A DNA stretch of 64,000 nucleotides from Mycogone perniciosa (Eukaryota > Ascomycota > Sordariomycetes > Hypocreales > Hypocreaceae): assembly GCA_025331125.1 (NCBI GenBank), contig JAOALB010000027.1, positions 355,996-419,995 of the forward strand, written 5' to 3'. Positions within the stretch are counted from its first letter, which is position 1, and each line of letters opens with the position of its first letter. Made by a program: the position numbers and the translations under genes. The notes beneath the pieces were generated by a model, which saw nothing but the letters and a program-made list of their open reading frames with translations, was not told the DNA's origin and made no database searches. Positions 45,654-58,700 of the stretch are shown piece by piece.

Positions 45654-45935
45654 CTAGAGTCGATCGTTTAGTGGATTTGCGGGGACTAGCCAGTAAAGAT
45701 CCGTAGTCGTCTCCCACGCCCCTTCATCAGGGGCCATGAGGCGCCAGGCTTCGAGCCCGGAATCGCAGAGCCGGCATGTTCCTGAAACGGCATACCAGCA
45801 GCTAGGGCTACCGACATTGAGGATCAGGGTTCCAGGGCCTTGCGATACGGAGATGGTCTCTCTCTCTCCTCCAACATGAGACGCAGCCATTCGATTCGAT
45901 AGGGGCGATAGAAGCCTGTAAGCCGCGGGATCCAT
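45654..45935 (-). CDS. Possible small orphan protein or upstream exon, 93 residues
   Basis: From the ATG at 45935 the frame reads MDPAAYRLLSPLSNRMAASH and on through ISVSQGPGTLILNVGSPSCW and CRLCDSGLEAWRLMAPDEGAW to a stop at 45654. The composition looks protein-like, with a CxxC-type CRLC, but no family is recognised. It lies 270 nt upstream of the orphan at 44842-45384 on the same strand, so the two might be parts of one spliced gene; I could not find a convincing pair of splice sites. Confidence 0.3.
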   Translation of the reverse strand: MDPAAYRLLSPLSNRMAASHVGGERETISVSQGPGTLILNVGSPSCWYAVSGTCRLCDSGLEAWRLMAPDEGAWETTTDLYWLVPANPLNDRL

Positions 45936-47001
45936 GGCAGCTAAGCGCCACACCGGAGGGGTTTGTGTCTCCGATTCGTTTATTTCGATCACAGAGTCTG
46001 AGATGCTGTGGAAGCAACAGTGGAGAGACACGTGCGCAGCGTCCACTCATCCTGTCAGCGCCTTGCTTGAACTACACAGTCCGAGATCTCGTGTTGAGCT
46101 GGCGCCTATTAATAAAGATTAAAATCCCTCAGGTATGAAGTCGACTGCCTCCTATATTAACAGGCCGTAGAAAGAGCAATACGACACTCTCAATACGAAG
46201 TGATGTCAGTCTGAACATCAAGCGTGTGGCATTTCGGGTCTTCTGCCAAGTCTCCTCACTTTTCGAACCTCGCTCATGTGTCACCAGAACCGGTCGTGTT
46301 TATACAAGCTGCACACCATGTCATCGTCGATCACGGAAATAGCAAAGCCAGAGAATAGAAGGCATGGCAGAGGGGGAAAAACAGAAAGAGACGGATATCG
46401 CACCGTATTTTCGTCCATGATATAATACTGATATAGGTACTGATATACTGTCATCTGGCACACTAACCCACTCCAGGAACAACAGGCGAGTGTTGACAAG
46501 TACTTTCTACATGCCGTCTCGTCTCGTTAAACAGGCACGGTTCTTCTCAGAATGATCTCAAAAATTGACTTGGCAATCGGTAATGGCCTCTTCTGCTCGA
46601 TCAATCCACGAATCATCATCGTGACTTCCTTTCCAGCATCTCCCGAGTGCCCGCCATGGCTTCCATTCTGACCCCCCCTCTCTCCCTCTCTCTATCACTC
46701 TCCCCCCAGCATCATGCAAAAGATGGACGAGGCCTTCCAACTGCTGCCTCATACAATCACCCGCCATCTTCCTCTTCTTCACATGAGGATGCGTGCACGA
46801 GACTGGCAGTGACATCTTCGTCCAGTTGGTTCGCAGTCTTCGTATCCAGGAGGTTTCGTCTTCCAGGTGTTGCTCCGTCGTCTGGTCGTTGGTTCTGCTG
46901 TTTCTTCTTGTTCTTCTATTTCTCTGCATTCTGATATTCTTTCGATCCATTTTATATAACCATCAATTATCTGTCCCTACAACGGGATTTAATGCCTCCA
47001 A
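45936..47001. other. Intergenic region upstream of the 1005-residue orphan gene
   Basis: 1.07 kb. No gene is seen. It has a pyrimidine-rich tract (CCCCCTCTCTCCCTCTCTCT region, about 46669-46710), typical of fungal promoter/5' UTR sequence on the plus strand. Confidence 0.5.
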
Positions 47002-50000
47002 ATGGACGTCGCTCAGCTGCGGCAGAGGTCTGCCAGTCATGCTTCCCTTCACAGCGCATACAGAACTCATGGACGATCGGCCAACTACACCAATCCTCGT
47101 CCGCCTCCTCAACGACGCCCACTTCGTAGCGTCAACGAGAATGCTGCCCTTCTCCGCTCTCCTGGTCCTTTGGAGAGCATGCTAAAAACTACAACTGAGA
47201 CTGGAGATATCGGCATCTTCTCCATCAACCCGCCTTCGGCATCGTCAACTTACCATCAGCCAACACGACCGAGACAGCATTATGGAGACCCAAGTCTGCT
47301 CCCGTTGCCACGCTCTAGAGGCTATGAAAACGGCTATTTCCAAGACGATCATAAGAGGTTGCGGTCATATCGCGATACTACGTCTGAGATCATCTCACTT
47401 TACGGGTCTGATAGCCAGCAAACGATGTGGACATCGGTGTCGCCAAGTCCGGATGATGGTCCAAGGTCATATTCCATGACTACAACCAGTTCTAAGCATA
47501 TCCCTTCTCAGAAATCGTCGGGTACATTGCAGAGCCAGTCAAGTGGCAGCGGGGGATTCCAACGCCCTCGGTCCCCTTTCCCCTATCCAACACGGCTGAA
47601 GCGCCCTGGCGTGCGTCCTGCTTCCCCAGCTCTCGCGGAGAACGGCAATGTTGACTACAGTCGGATGGTTGAACTTGATCGATTTTCCCAAGTATGGCCT
47701 CCATTCCGTCTCTCTTATTTTCGCCTTTCAGGTGCTGACATCTCGGCAGAGAACAGTTCACGGATCTTACAAGCCAACCTACGCCCATGGTCCCCGGCGA
47801 CCCCCACCTCTTTCACTCCGCGCTGATGCTAACAGATCGACGACATCTCTGCCGTGTAGAGCCTCACCTTCGCCGTATTACTTCGGTGCTGGACCCTGTC
47901 GAGCTCGAACCCCAAGCTCCACCGTATCCTGGACGTCCCGGATGTCAGATCGGCATCTGAGAGGTTCCGATAACAGCACCAGATCAGCCAGCTTGACATC
48001 CATTGTCGAAATGTATAATAGACCCATAACTGGAAACGCCAACTGCCCACCCCTTCGGTCCACGGGCTCGTTCTATTATGACTATACCGAGGAATTCGAA
48101 AACCAGCCTCCTCGGGACATCGCACTAGACATTCCTCTCTGTCCCATACCCCAGAGGGCTGGCAGTATTCGCCGGCCCATGGTATTAATGACCGAAACCT
48201 TGGACGCTGCTGAAAATGAATCAGACTCGGCGAAGTCTAATTCCGCAGATGCAGGGAAAGGTGACCGTTTCCATATTGCTCACTTGGAGAAGACTTACAC
48301 TCAACTAACCGGTTTCAGGAGAACAACCTTGCTCAAAAATTGGAGCCAATCTCAACACCAAACGCAAACTTGACGAGCAGGATTCATCTCTCAGCGTTGA
48401 AGATGCCTTGGCTATCTTACAATCACCCACTCCAAATTCTCAGACGGACCCGGAGAATGCCCAAGAGCTCCCTCCATTGCGTCCTATCCCTGTGGTCCAT
48501 GACGGCGGAGGTCGGCCAGTTTCGCCAGTCAGCATGAATCACGAACTGGACAAAGCTGCTTCTGAATTGCCACTACACACAGCCGGTATCGCCCAAGGAA
48601 AGACATCTCCTGTACACGGGGCATGGCGGCTTTCAAAAGCCTTGGGCGCCAAATCAAACACCGTCGGCTCCTCACAGAGCAGGCGGTCATCTCAGTCTAG
48701 TCTTTCAAAGCTGAGATGCACATTGGACCCTGCAGTTTCCGATTTTGCCTCGATCTTGTCATCATTTGACCGCTTGGGCACATCTCCCTTCCCGAAAGCG
48801 GGTGGGGACGTGCGATCCGCCAGCGAGGAGTGCCATGAACTGTCAAGATATAACGATGATAGAAATGACCCCGATTGTCCGAAGCAACTCAGCAGACGGC
48901 CGTCCCTCCCGCTCTTTGATCAGGTTAATCTGGAAAACAAGGCTTACCGAAAATGCCACCGCCGAAATATTGCAGCCCTCCGAATAAGCACCACTGGCGT
49001 CTCTTCTGAAGAATCTTCGAAAGGAACCCATGGATCACAAAAGCATCTGCCCATTCTCTCCCCAAAACCGATCTCTCCTGTGCGTCAGTTGAGGGTGAAA
49101 GAAAGTATACCTCAACTTATGAAGGCTCTGCCCCCACTACCAGGTGAAGCAGAGACACCACCTAGAGAGTGTACTGTACGTATGATGTCGTCTTCAGATC
49201 GCCCGGATGGTGATGTTCTCCACTTGGGCAAGGAATGCCATGGGGAAAGAAGAAACCAGTTGGATATAAAACCTCTACCATCGCCAATCGAAACATCCCA
49301 AGCCGCACAGGAGAGCCCGCCAAAACTCAGGATTCGAGTTAAAGCATGGCCTTCTTCAGGCATGGCTGACAATGTAATGTCCTCACCCAATAGTAACAGA
49401 CGCGAACATAACGTCATCCAGGAACCGGGATCAATCCCTGCAACAAGACCAAAGCTCAAGCTCAAGGTATCACGAAGTCAACTTGGTCAGGGTCGATGTG
49501 GTCAGAACGGACCAGTCATGCATAACAACCGCCTGAAGCAATGCAATTCACTCGCAGAGCTCGTCCCTTCCCCTAGACAGCATGTTTCAGCTGCTAGATA
49601 CAAACTTGGAGAAGGCATTGAAGGACGGGGGCCCAGGACTAACACCAAGATGGAAGAAGATGAAAACAGCCGTCCTGAGCCATCACCACAGCCTTCTGAC
49701 CAGTTTAATATCCCCTACCCACCCTCGCCCGACAAAGCCGAGGCAATGTTACGCCCCAGTGCATCGATTAATAAGGTGACATGGAGCGAGATGCGCAGTG
49801 TCAATTCCGACGTTGGCGCAAGTGGGAGCCGTGGCCTCCGAGGGAAACTTTCGATGCTTCGGCTCCGACTAGTTGGTTCACAAACAGCTACTCCACTGAA
49901 GAAGGGCAGGCCTGTACCGCCTTCGGTCGCACAGGGGTCTTCTACGCCGCCTAGCATCACTAGAAACGAAGTTAATGCAAGCCGTGATATGCCTGCTAAT

Positions 50001-50135
50001 ACAAAGAGTCGAGCGCCTTCCACGCAATCGGACAAGACAGAGTGGCGCGTCAAGAGATGGGCGCGTGATGCCAAGAAAGCTGTCCGTACATATGTCAGAA
50101 GAACTTTGGATCGATCATCGAGAGTAACCGAATGA
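47002..50135 (+). CDS. Orphan large disordered protein, 1005 residues
   Basis: Exons 47002-47691, 47750-48260 and 48319-50135 join in frame (phases 0 and 1) to 1005 residues. Intron 1 has GTATGG...CGGCAG ends, with GTGCTGACATC as branch site; intron 2 has GTGACC...TTTCAG with CTAAC. The product is Ser/Pro/Arg-rich and mostly disordered, with patches that look more constrained: the N-terminus MDVAQLRQRSASHASLHSAY, the segment RSASLTSIVEMYNRPIT, SLSVEDALAILQSP, and a basic C-terminus (WRVKRWARDAKKAVRTYVRR). No catalytic or binding domain is recognised. The basic amphipathic C-terminus could bind membrane or nucleic acid; that is inference. Confidence 0.8.
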
Positions 50136-50815
50136 TTAGAAAGAGACTCCTTGGTTTTGAAGACCCGTTTTGAGTTCTGGATGTGGTGGTCTGATTGCGA
50201 CTCACCGTGCTGTTTTGAACATACCGGTAGCTGGATGACAAGATTGTCGTCAGGATTAGCTGAGACATTGGAGTGTATGATTGAGAAGGGTGTTAGTAGA
50301 GTATGATCTAGCATTCAAACCCCTCGACCAGACCAAAGATAAGCAATTAATATCACCCCATATCCTTGAAGAGCCATGTTCTTTGCATTTTGCTGTGTTT
50401 TGTTTAGTACAAACCTGCGAATGCTAGCCACTGACTGAGTCATGGCGGTTAACGCCTTTTCTGGTGGAGCACCATGTTTCTCTCAACTCCGTCAACCACC
50501 AACGTTCAGGACCTATCATAGTAGATAGCCATCCTCAATTGCTTTTAACTCTTCAAAGTGTGTTAGATACCGAGTTGCCGCCGTATTGTTTAAATACGAT
50601 CTCAGGTTGACATCCTGCGGGGAGACGGAGGTGCAACTCCGCCACTCTCGCCGTTCTAAGGTCACGCATAGAGCAACTGGAAGGTGGCTATGTAAGAGCC
50701 AGCTTATTTATATCTAAAGCAACAGGGCCGCCGGATTGCAGGGAGTTTATTGCATTGTCGACAGCGGAAACTCCTACAATTGTGAAATCCGTCACCGCTG
50801 CAATTACTTTTCACC
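50136..50815. other. Intergenic region before the DUF1445 gene
   Basis: 680 nt between tandem genes. No gene is seen. Confidence 0.5.
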
Positions 50816-51730
50816 ATGGCATCGGCTTCACCAACGAAAGGGACTCAATCATCAATATTGACAGGTCAAGAGGCGCGCTTGGCAGCAAGGAATAATGTGC
50901 ATACGACGTCAACTTCGGGGCTGGCGCCTGGTTATTTACAAGCCAACTTGATTATCCTGCCATCGCGCTACGCTGATGAGTTTCGAACGCTTTGCGCGAG
51001 GAATCCAGTCCCCTGTCCTTTGATTGCCGAGTCGGCCTTGAGGGGATGCTACGATGGGGTGAAGTCATACCTGAGGGGACTCAGCGGAGATGAGTTGCTT
51101 GCGAAAGGATGTGACATACGGCGAGATGCACCGCGGTACATGGTGTACGAGGATTCAAGGCTTGAGAAGAGTCACTGCGACGATGTTACTGAGGAGTGGA
51201 CGGACGATCATGTTGCTTTCTTGATCGGATGCTCGTATAGTTTTGAGGCGGAGTTGGCTGCGGCTGGGTTACCACCAAGACAAGTTGTCCAGGGGAGGAA
51301 TGTGCCAATGTATAGGACCACGGTGCCTTTGTGTCCTGCGGGGGTGTTTACAGGAAGCACGTTTGTGGTGTCGATGAGGCCGTATAAGAAGAGGGATGTT
51401 GAGCGTGTGAGGAGTATCACGAGGAGGTTTGGGGCCACGCATGGGGAGCCGATTGATTGGGGGTGGGATGCTGTGAAGAGGCTGGGGATTAGGGATATTG
51501 ACCAGCCGGAATGGGGAGATGCACCACTGAAGATGGACGGAGGGCTGTTTGGGGGGACGATAGAGAATGAGGAGGAGGAAAATGAGGAGGAGGAGGTTCC
51601 AGTGTTTTGGGGGTGTGGTGTTACGCCGCAGGAGGCAGTGATGAGGGCTGGGCTGGAGGGAGTGGTGATGGCACATGCGCCGGGTCATATGCTGGTGTTG
51701 GATGCGAGAGATGAGGATATTGTGGGATGA
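50816..51730 (+). CDS. D-glutamate cyclase-like / UPF0317 (DUF1445) protein
   Basis: Intronless, 304 residues. The family signature runs through LAPGYLQANLIILPSRYADE, FRTLCARNPVPCPLIAES, then EWTDDHVAFLIGCSYSFEAE, NVPMYRTTVPLCPAGVFTGS and VVSMRPYKKRDVERVRSITR, with AHAPGHMLVLDARDEDI at the end. It is a DUF1445 protein; the vertebrate DGLUCY protein with this domain turns D-glutamate into 5-oxo-D-proline, while bacterial members are annotated only as putative hydro-lyases. It probably acts on a small amino- or hydroxy-acid. A Glu-rich insert (ENEEEENEEEEVP) sits before the last strand segment. A Zn2Cys6 regulator gene follows on the same strand 490 nt on. Confidence 0.88.
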   Translation: MASASPTKGTQSSILTGQEARLAARNNVHTTSTSGLAPGYLQANLIILPSRYADEFRTLCARNPVPCPLIAESALRGCYDGVKSYLRGLSGDELLAKGCDIRRDAPRYMVYEDSRLEKSHCDDVTEEWTDDHVAFLIGCSYSFEAELAAAGLPPRQVVQGRNVPMYRTTVPLCPAGVFTGSTFVVSMRPYKKRDVERVRSITRRFGATHGEPIDWGWDAVKRLGIRDIDQPEWGDAPLKMDGGLFGGTIENEEEENEEEEVPVFWGCGVTPQEAVMRAGLEGVVMAHAPGHMLVLDARDEDIVG

Positions 51731-52222
51731 GCGGACATCGGAGTCCGATTCCATCACTAAAGAGTAGCAGCCTTTCCTATGCAGTCCTATAATATGGATC
51801 ACATGTGCTGAAGAAGAGGCAGGCCATGATGTCTGTGTTTGGCAGAAGCAGAAACACAAACAGTAGCAGTGAAGCTGGACACCTGGGGTTCAGACGACTT
51901 GTGGCGTCATTGTCGCTAAATCTTAGCGCCAGTCAGCCCCATCCCATGTTGTTCAATATCCGAGAGCTCCATGGCCACTGAAGTCTGACAGCTCCCTCCA
52001 CACCATGAGAAAAGGAGCCGAGAGCGGGTATCTATTCCATTGAGATCAATATTAGAGCCTCAACAACTCCAGAGTCCAAATAAATCCGGTAGGTAGTCGT
52101 CCATTGTCGCCCATGTGAGCTGGTAGATTTGGTCGTTTGTGCCGTCTCATATCGGCCTCTATATTTCGTATTTCGTCCCGGATCACGCCGCGTGTCCCGC
52201 CCAAGTCAGAAAAGTATCCGAT
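51731..52222. other. Intergenic region before the Zn2Cys6 gene
   Basis: 492 nt. No gene is seen. It is the presumed promoter of the regulator. Confidence 0.5.
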
Positions 52223-54475
52223 ATGACGGACGAGACTCCAATGGGAGAGTCCATCAAGACATCGTGAGTAGCATCACGCGATTGATACGCCTATGGAGAA
52301 CCTGACTAATCGGCTGAATGTGCTGGCAGATGTGAGAGATGCCGCCGCCGTAAAGTCTGCCGCCACTTTTGTTGTCTCTTGGGATTACTCTTAAACTGAC
52401 CAGACATCTTGTCCTCCTTCAGATCAAGTGCGATCGGAAGCGCCCCTGTTCGCGATGCGTCAAGGCTGGTACGGAATGTGTGCTACAAGGCACGGGCGAG
52501 AAACAGCGGTACAGTGGCCCTCATCCTCTCATAGCATGGCCTCGTGGTTGACAAGCTCATCCTCACCTTCAACAGCCCTGTTTCAAAGAGTTACGTTCAG
52601 GCTTTGGAGGGTCAAATTGCCACTCTTGAGCGGGTGATTCGGAAGCTGGCCGTAGCGGACGATATCGAGAGAAATCAGATCCTGTCGGAGCTATCACTGC
52701 CTTCGACCGCCCCTGACGCAACACCTACTGATGATCAGATTGAGACTAAATCAGATCAATACCTTGCCGCAGCACGAGTACGGTCGGGCCAATTGAGGCG
52801 CATCAGAGCAAGCAATGCTGCGCAGTTCTTTGGTGGCACAAGTTTATTCCAAATTCATCTCTCTAGAGAATCATCATCTCCAGTCACAGCGACGACTAGT
52901 GATCTGGATATTCCGATTGCTTCCTCTGATGGACACCTTGAAATCAACCGAGGGGATGGATCAGGAGAAATTGAAGATTTTAGCCCTAGAAGCGGCTATT
53001 TCCACTATGCGCCTCACGACGAGACGTCTCAAAAGCTGATGGCGACGTTCTTTATGGAACAGTACCCTTACAGCATGGTTGTGTATCGCGAGTACTTCCT
53101 AAGGGACTATGATATTGGCTCTGGGAAGTACTACTCGGATGTGCTTCTCTACTCCATTTGCTCCCTTGCAGCTCTCCAGTACGACGATATGCTCAATCTT
53201 TCCGACGTCTTCTCCGGCCAAGCCCAGACTCTTCTTTATTCTACGCTTGATAGCCCTGACCTCACTACCCTTCAAGCACTCATTCTGCTCGGCTACCGCG
53301 AGATTGCTGTGGGACGCACATCGAAGGGTTGGCTGTTCTGTGGTATGGCTTTCCGTCTGGCACATGAGATGGGCCTGCACCTCGATCCCAGTAACTGGGA
53401 CGGTTCTACCGAGTCGCTTCGCGACAGGGAGATTTTGCGTCGAGTGTACTGGGCTGTGTTTATTGCCGATAAGCAATTGAGCCTCTACTTCGGAAGACCC
53501 CCCGCTCTCTACCCAAGTGAGTCTGACGTAAGGAACACGATCAGACTTCAATATCCACCCGATTGGCAAGGGCTTCTAGAGACATACATTTGCAAAGGAG
53601 CTTCGGCCACGGAGTTCGAAGATGGGGTCGCGTTGGTTGGCTCGTTCATTTACCGAGCCGAGTTGTCGAAGATTATCCATGTCATGATCACAGACTTGTT
53701 TGAGAATCGAAGAGGAGGCGCTGATCCTGCTATTGTGGCGACCAAGTCACGGAGAATACATGTCTCCCTAACCAAGTGGCTCTCCAGCCTTCCGGGTGCA
53801 CTCCATTGGAATCAATGGACGGTCGGCCAGGTGCCTCCCTATGTCCTCCATCTGCAGTAAGTTCCGACACTCATCAATGTGTTATCGTGACTGACATAAC
53901 GGCGCAGCATGGTGTTCCATACTGTAATGATAATTCTCCATAGGCCGCCAACGCACATGTTTGAGAAGCCGGGAATTGCCGAAAGCGAGGACGTTGAGAT
54001 CTGTTATGAATCCCTGCAGGCCATTATGCGTTTGATGCGAAGCTATTCACGCTACTATCGGTACCGATCTCTGCCCCTGGATTTCGTCCATACTCTCTCT
54101 ACCGCGGCGGGGACAGTCATGATGAAGCGCTTTCTCCAGAAAGCCTCCTGGAACGACCCCGACATTGAACGTGCTCTATCACTGATATTGGAGGCTATGG
54201 AAGAGATTCAAAACACATGGCCGTGCGTGAGGGAAATCCGAGACGTCCTGCTCCAAGCGCAACAGACGCAGGCAGCAATGCCTCCAGAAGACCCTCTCGA
54301 TGCCCCGGATTTGATGAATGGGCTTGAACTGGGAAGCGACGCAACGACATGCCTCTTGGCGAATCTGGGAGACGATATTGGGACCCTAATAACTGATGAG
54401 TTCCTCAGCGCTCAGCTTCAGGCTCCAGAGTCAAGCTTGGAGCCGTTTGATTTCAACAACCTTCCAGGTCCATGA
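52223..54475 (+). CDS. Zn2Cys6 fungal transcription factor
   Basis: Exons 52223-52263, 52330-52354, 52423-52508, 52576-53856 and 53908-54475 give 666 residues. The spliced zinc cluster is CERCRRRKIKCDRKRPCSRC followed by VKAGTEC: Cys 15, 18, 25, 31, 34 and 41, the canonical CX2CX6CX5CX2CX6C. A linker and coiled-coil dimerisation segment (SYVQALEGQIATLERVIRKL) follows. The middle homology region (PF04082 type) includes LQALILLGYREIAVGRTSKG, GMAFRLAHEMGLHLDPSNW and RRVYWAVFIADKQLSLYFGR. It is nuclear and binds CGG-type sites by family. The three small introns crowd the N-terminal coding part, one splitting the zinc cluster after CRRRK; intron 2 has a weak GTCTGC donor. Target pathway unknown; the upstream DUF1445 gene is a possible neighbour target. 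Confidence 0.92.
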
Positions 54476-55776
54476 CAGACCTATACCAGATCTGCATTGT
54501 GCTTCCCTTCCCCAAGATGTTTGCGAGGGTTTGGGGGAACCTGGTAGACCAAACCACACATGTCACCTCTTGGCCTAGCTTCATATCCCTTGATTGAAGC
54601 CATCGTGCCATTGCGAAATACGGTCCAACTCCAGTCCCTAATTCTAGTCATTTTTGCCTTGTGGTCTGAGACAGTCAGACACAGGAGTAACGGCCGAAAC
54701 CAAGACATGCGACATGCGACATGCCACGACATATTTGAGCATCCCGCACCACTGATGGGTGTTTTAAACATTTTATTCCCATTGGTCGGCACTTCACACG
54801 TCCCGGATTTAAGCAGTCCTACGTAAAATGCATGCAGATCCTAAGGTGGCGTGGTGGCCCAGCATCTGCAGCCTAGGAAGCAGCCAACAATAAAAGGCCA
54901 TCAAGACACCCATAGCCACGCGTGTCGTTACTATCTTGCCATTGGCGCTCAACAGCAAGAAGGCTTGTTCATCCGTGGGAGCTATGCCTTTTTAAAGGGA
55001 TCGTGGAGTATCATCCAGAGGGGAAAGAATGCTAGTGGTGTGCACTTTAACTGCAAGGAGTAGAATCGGGCTGAGCAAGATGTCTCAAGAGGCTGACGGT
55101 TGGGCTATACCCCTCCACAGGCTTGCAGCCAATGCCTCACCATTCTACCAAAAATAGCAGTATGTCCTGCAAGCATGCAGGTCAATCAACAAGATTTGTG
55201 CTGAAGCAGGGAGGCATTAAAGGAGTGAGACATCGGACATAATGAGCCAGTGGACGAAGCGGGGAGTCCGTAAATATGATGTAAAGTAACAGAGGCGAAG
55301 ATTTATGGCAAACCACCAGCCAGCCATTGCATCACTTCCATCCAACGTGTCAGATAGGTAGGGTGAGGCTTCGGGCGCGTCCGTTATATTTTCAAGGGAC
55401 CAGAATATGACATATCAAGAATGATGATGTCCACGATGCCATGGCTTAGAAGTACTAGCAGTACTTATTCACAGCGCTTTGTCAGCACGCCAACTGTTGG
55501 TGCAACCTCCATGCAAAATATGGACACTAATCCCGCCTGACGCCAACCGGCGTTAGTGGGCCAGAATAGTGGATTAGGCCGAGGCCAACCTCAGCCCTTC
55601 ACTACTAATACTTCGTATTATAGGTATAGATACAGTATCGTGTCGCCTCGCTCAGCCACCAACAAACATCGAATCCTCCCGAAAGCGTTTTTGGTTCACA
55701 GACTCGCTCCCTCTAACATTGCATTGTCATGTTGCATCGCATCTGAGCTCCTCTCCCTCCATTGTCGGACAGCGCC
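54476..55776. other. Intergenic region between the Zn2Cys6 and F-box genes
   Basis: 1.3 kb. No gene is seen. One TACTTCGTA word lies near 55609, about 170 nt upstream of the F-box protein ATG. Confidence 0.5.
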
Positions 55777-58700
55777 ATGGACGCCTCGGCGCCGATGGAG
55801 GCACGACGTTCAAGCATCGAGAAGCCGCCCCTCGTTATCGACACGCAGCCCTTTGACAGGCTACCAGACGAGATCATCGAGCAGTGAGCACCTCTCCTCT
55901 TCAAGCCTGTTTCCTATCGTTATAGGCGGCATTCTGACAGAAGCACCCAGGATACTTCAGGCTACCGATGCCAGTGGCTTCGCGTCGCTCATTGTCCTCA
56001 ACCGCAAATGGAGAGACGTGTCACAGAGAACTCACCTTTACCTACATCATCTTCGACTATGTCCGCCGTACGTTGCGAACCCTGGCGGCTTGCCGTCCGC
56101 AGACGACAAGAACCTACCTCGTCTGCGACGGCTTTTCGCCAGCGAGATCAAGCGAAACCTTTTCGAGTCCTATATCCGACCGAACGAGACGGTGATCAAG
56201 CTTGTGTCCAATTCCATTAGCTCCTCGTCAGCTCCAGGGGGCGAAGGCATGCAGTTTGCTGCGTCGCCGCGGGGCCACTACATGCTTGCGTACAATTCGT
56301 CCAGGATACATGTGATCGACCTCCGAGCATCGAGGATCGAGGTGAAGCGGGAGCTCAAGATTCTGCGCCGCCCAGTTTCAGCGTGCATCACTGATGACGC
56401 CGCTCTCTTGGCCGTGCTCTCGACCGGGATGCAGATTGACCTCTTTGACCTAACGCGATCGCCCCCGCGACGGAAGCAATCTATGATTCTTGATAATAAC
56501 CCACGAACGATAGCTCTGTCCTCTTGTGGTTCGGTTCTTGCTGTCGCATATGATAGTGGTATTGAGGTTTCGTCATTGAAACCTGGCGCCTTGCCCACAG
56601 AAAGACGCGCAGTAAGGTGTGATGCCGTAGACACCCTGGCATTCTCGTTTGAGGGTACACAGATTCTAGGAACGACGCTGCACTCCTCTCCCCCGAGCAC
56701 CGTTGTTATCACCGCTCCGTACTATGATCCAGGCGCGCTTGCAGGGGATGAGAACCTCAGTTCAATGTGGACTACCTCAATCCTCTTCCCAAACTCGAGC
56801 CGCGACTGCAGTCATGCCGTTCTACTGCAAGATGGTAGCCAGGAGGAGGCTGCATGGGCATTCGTATACGACTCTAGCTTCGAGACCTTCCGTTCTGTTA
56901 GGATCGATGACCTGCGCAACGGCACTACTTACTTTACCGGCCCAGTGCCCAAAACTACATCGCAAGCGAAACTGCTTCCCAGCACGCTACCATCAGCCAC
57001 ATATCGGGGAGAGTTGGTATCAGCGGGCTTCCAAGGCAACGAGATTTGGATCTACGGTGTCCCCGAGGACTTGACCGCCGTTCCTGAAGCTGTGTCATCC
57101 AATATTGAGGGCTCAGTATCAACATCAGGGTTGGCAAGGCATGGTAGCAACTCCTCGAGGCCATCGTCAATAAGAGCCCATGACGCCGCTGCTGCTGCCA
57201 TAGGCAGAGTTCCGCAGTGGCAGATTCTCTGCGATAAGCTGAGGAATAATTTCGTTGCAGGATATAAGGTCTCTGATATTACGAGCGCGAGCAATGTAAA
57301 ATGGGTTTCAAGCTTCGGTGATACGTCCTTCAAAGAGAGACTTGTTGTCACAGCACGGGGAATTACAGCCCCGAGATTGATTACCGACGAAGAGGATATG
57401 GATTTCGTCGACGGCGGCCGGATTGTTTTGCTTGACTTTGATTATGGCCTGACGAACGGGACAAAGACGGAGATCACGATTGATGTTGGTACCACCGAGG
57501 CGGAGGCGCTTGAGGAGGAGCAACGTGATATCGAGACCGAAGTGGCCATCGTTCGACGAAGGACAGTGGCTCAAAAGCGAGGAGGGGGCAGCCATTCCTT
57601 GCTACGAACCGCAACCGCTACTGCTCAAAGTTTGGCTCCTCCACCTCCTCCACTTCCTCCACTACCGCAAACCCAGGATAATGGCGATGACGATCCGTTA
57701 ATCCCAAGAGCAATCAGACAGAACCCCGCCAGCCGTCACCCCGCTCAGCGCCCTGTTCAGGAGCCGGCAGCCGATGAGGATGTCTTGTCGATCGAAGAAC
57801 AGGAAGCGATGGATGCGCCGTACGCACACTCTAGTCCTCGCTCAGGAACGACTCTACGCCGAGCCGCCACAGCTGCTGCTACTAACCGCCGGTTGAACCC
57901 ACGTACTGCTGATGGTCGTCCTATTGAATATCGAAGGGCAGATGGCAGAAGGGAACACCCCCATGAGAGTGACGCAGATAACTGGGTACCACCCCCTCCT
58001 CCCTATCAAAAGGAGGACCCTGGAGACATGCCTGCTTTTATGCGCGCGCCGGCTGTGTTACTCCCGCTCTCAGGTCCTGGAATGCCCGTGCCATCATTGA
58101 CGCAAGCATTTCAACCTCGCGTTCCCACTACTTTTTCAAGTCCACCGAATCTTGTGGTCTCCACGAATTTTACAGCACGGGGGATGGAACAGAGCGGGTA
58201 TGCTGATGAGAAGCAAGGTCCATCATATCATAGAACAGTCAGTGATTCTACTACAGTTAGTAGATCACGGGTGGATGAAACTCCTTTACCTCAATCAAGC
58301 ACTTCGGGTCCCTTGGAGGCAGATAACTTGTATGATGTTTCTCCCCCAGGATCACCGCATCCGAGGGGAAGCCAATCAGGAAATGCTCCGTTGTCGCGTA
58401 TCGAGTTGAACCGGGTTGACACTTGGTCTACTACAGAAACTAGAACCATGCCAACAACGGGAAGCATGTCGGCGACTTCAGTTCAGTCGAATAGCGTGGA
58501 GGTCTCGCCCATTATACCGAGACGAGCAGTTCAGGCATCGTCTTCAACACCAGGCAGTGATACAGCGTCTATGAGACGGCTATCAACTGTACAGACCTGG
58601 CCGTTGGCCCCTCGCCCTGAAAGACTTCAAGAATTATCTACGGCTGCAGCGGCCGACTTGGCAACAACGGCGCTCCCACCTGCTCCAAGTTCTGATCAGC

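Noticed and set aside
55556..55776. Long open frame upstream of the F-box gene in the same frame as exon 2
   Set aside because: The F-box is complete only when the frame starting at 55777 is spliced to exon 2; the upstream part reads through the intron and is not coding.
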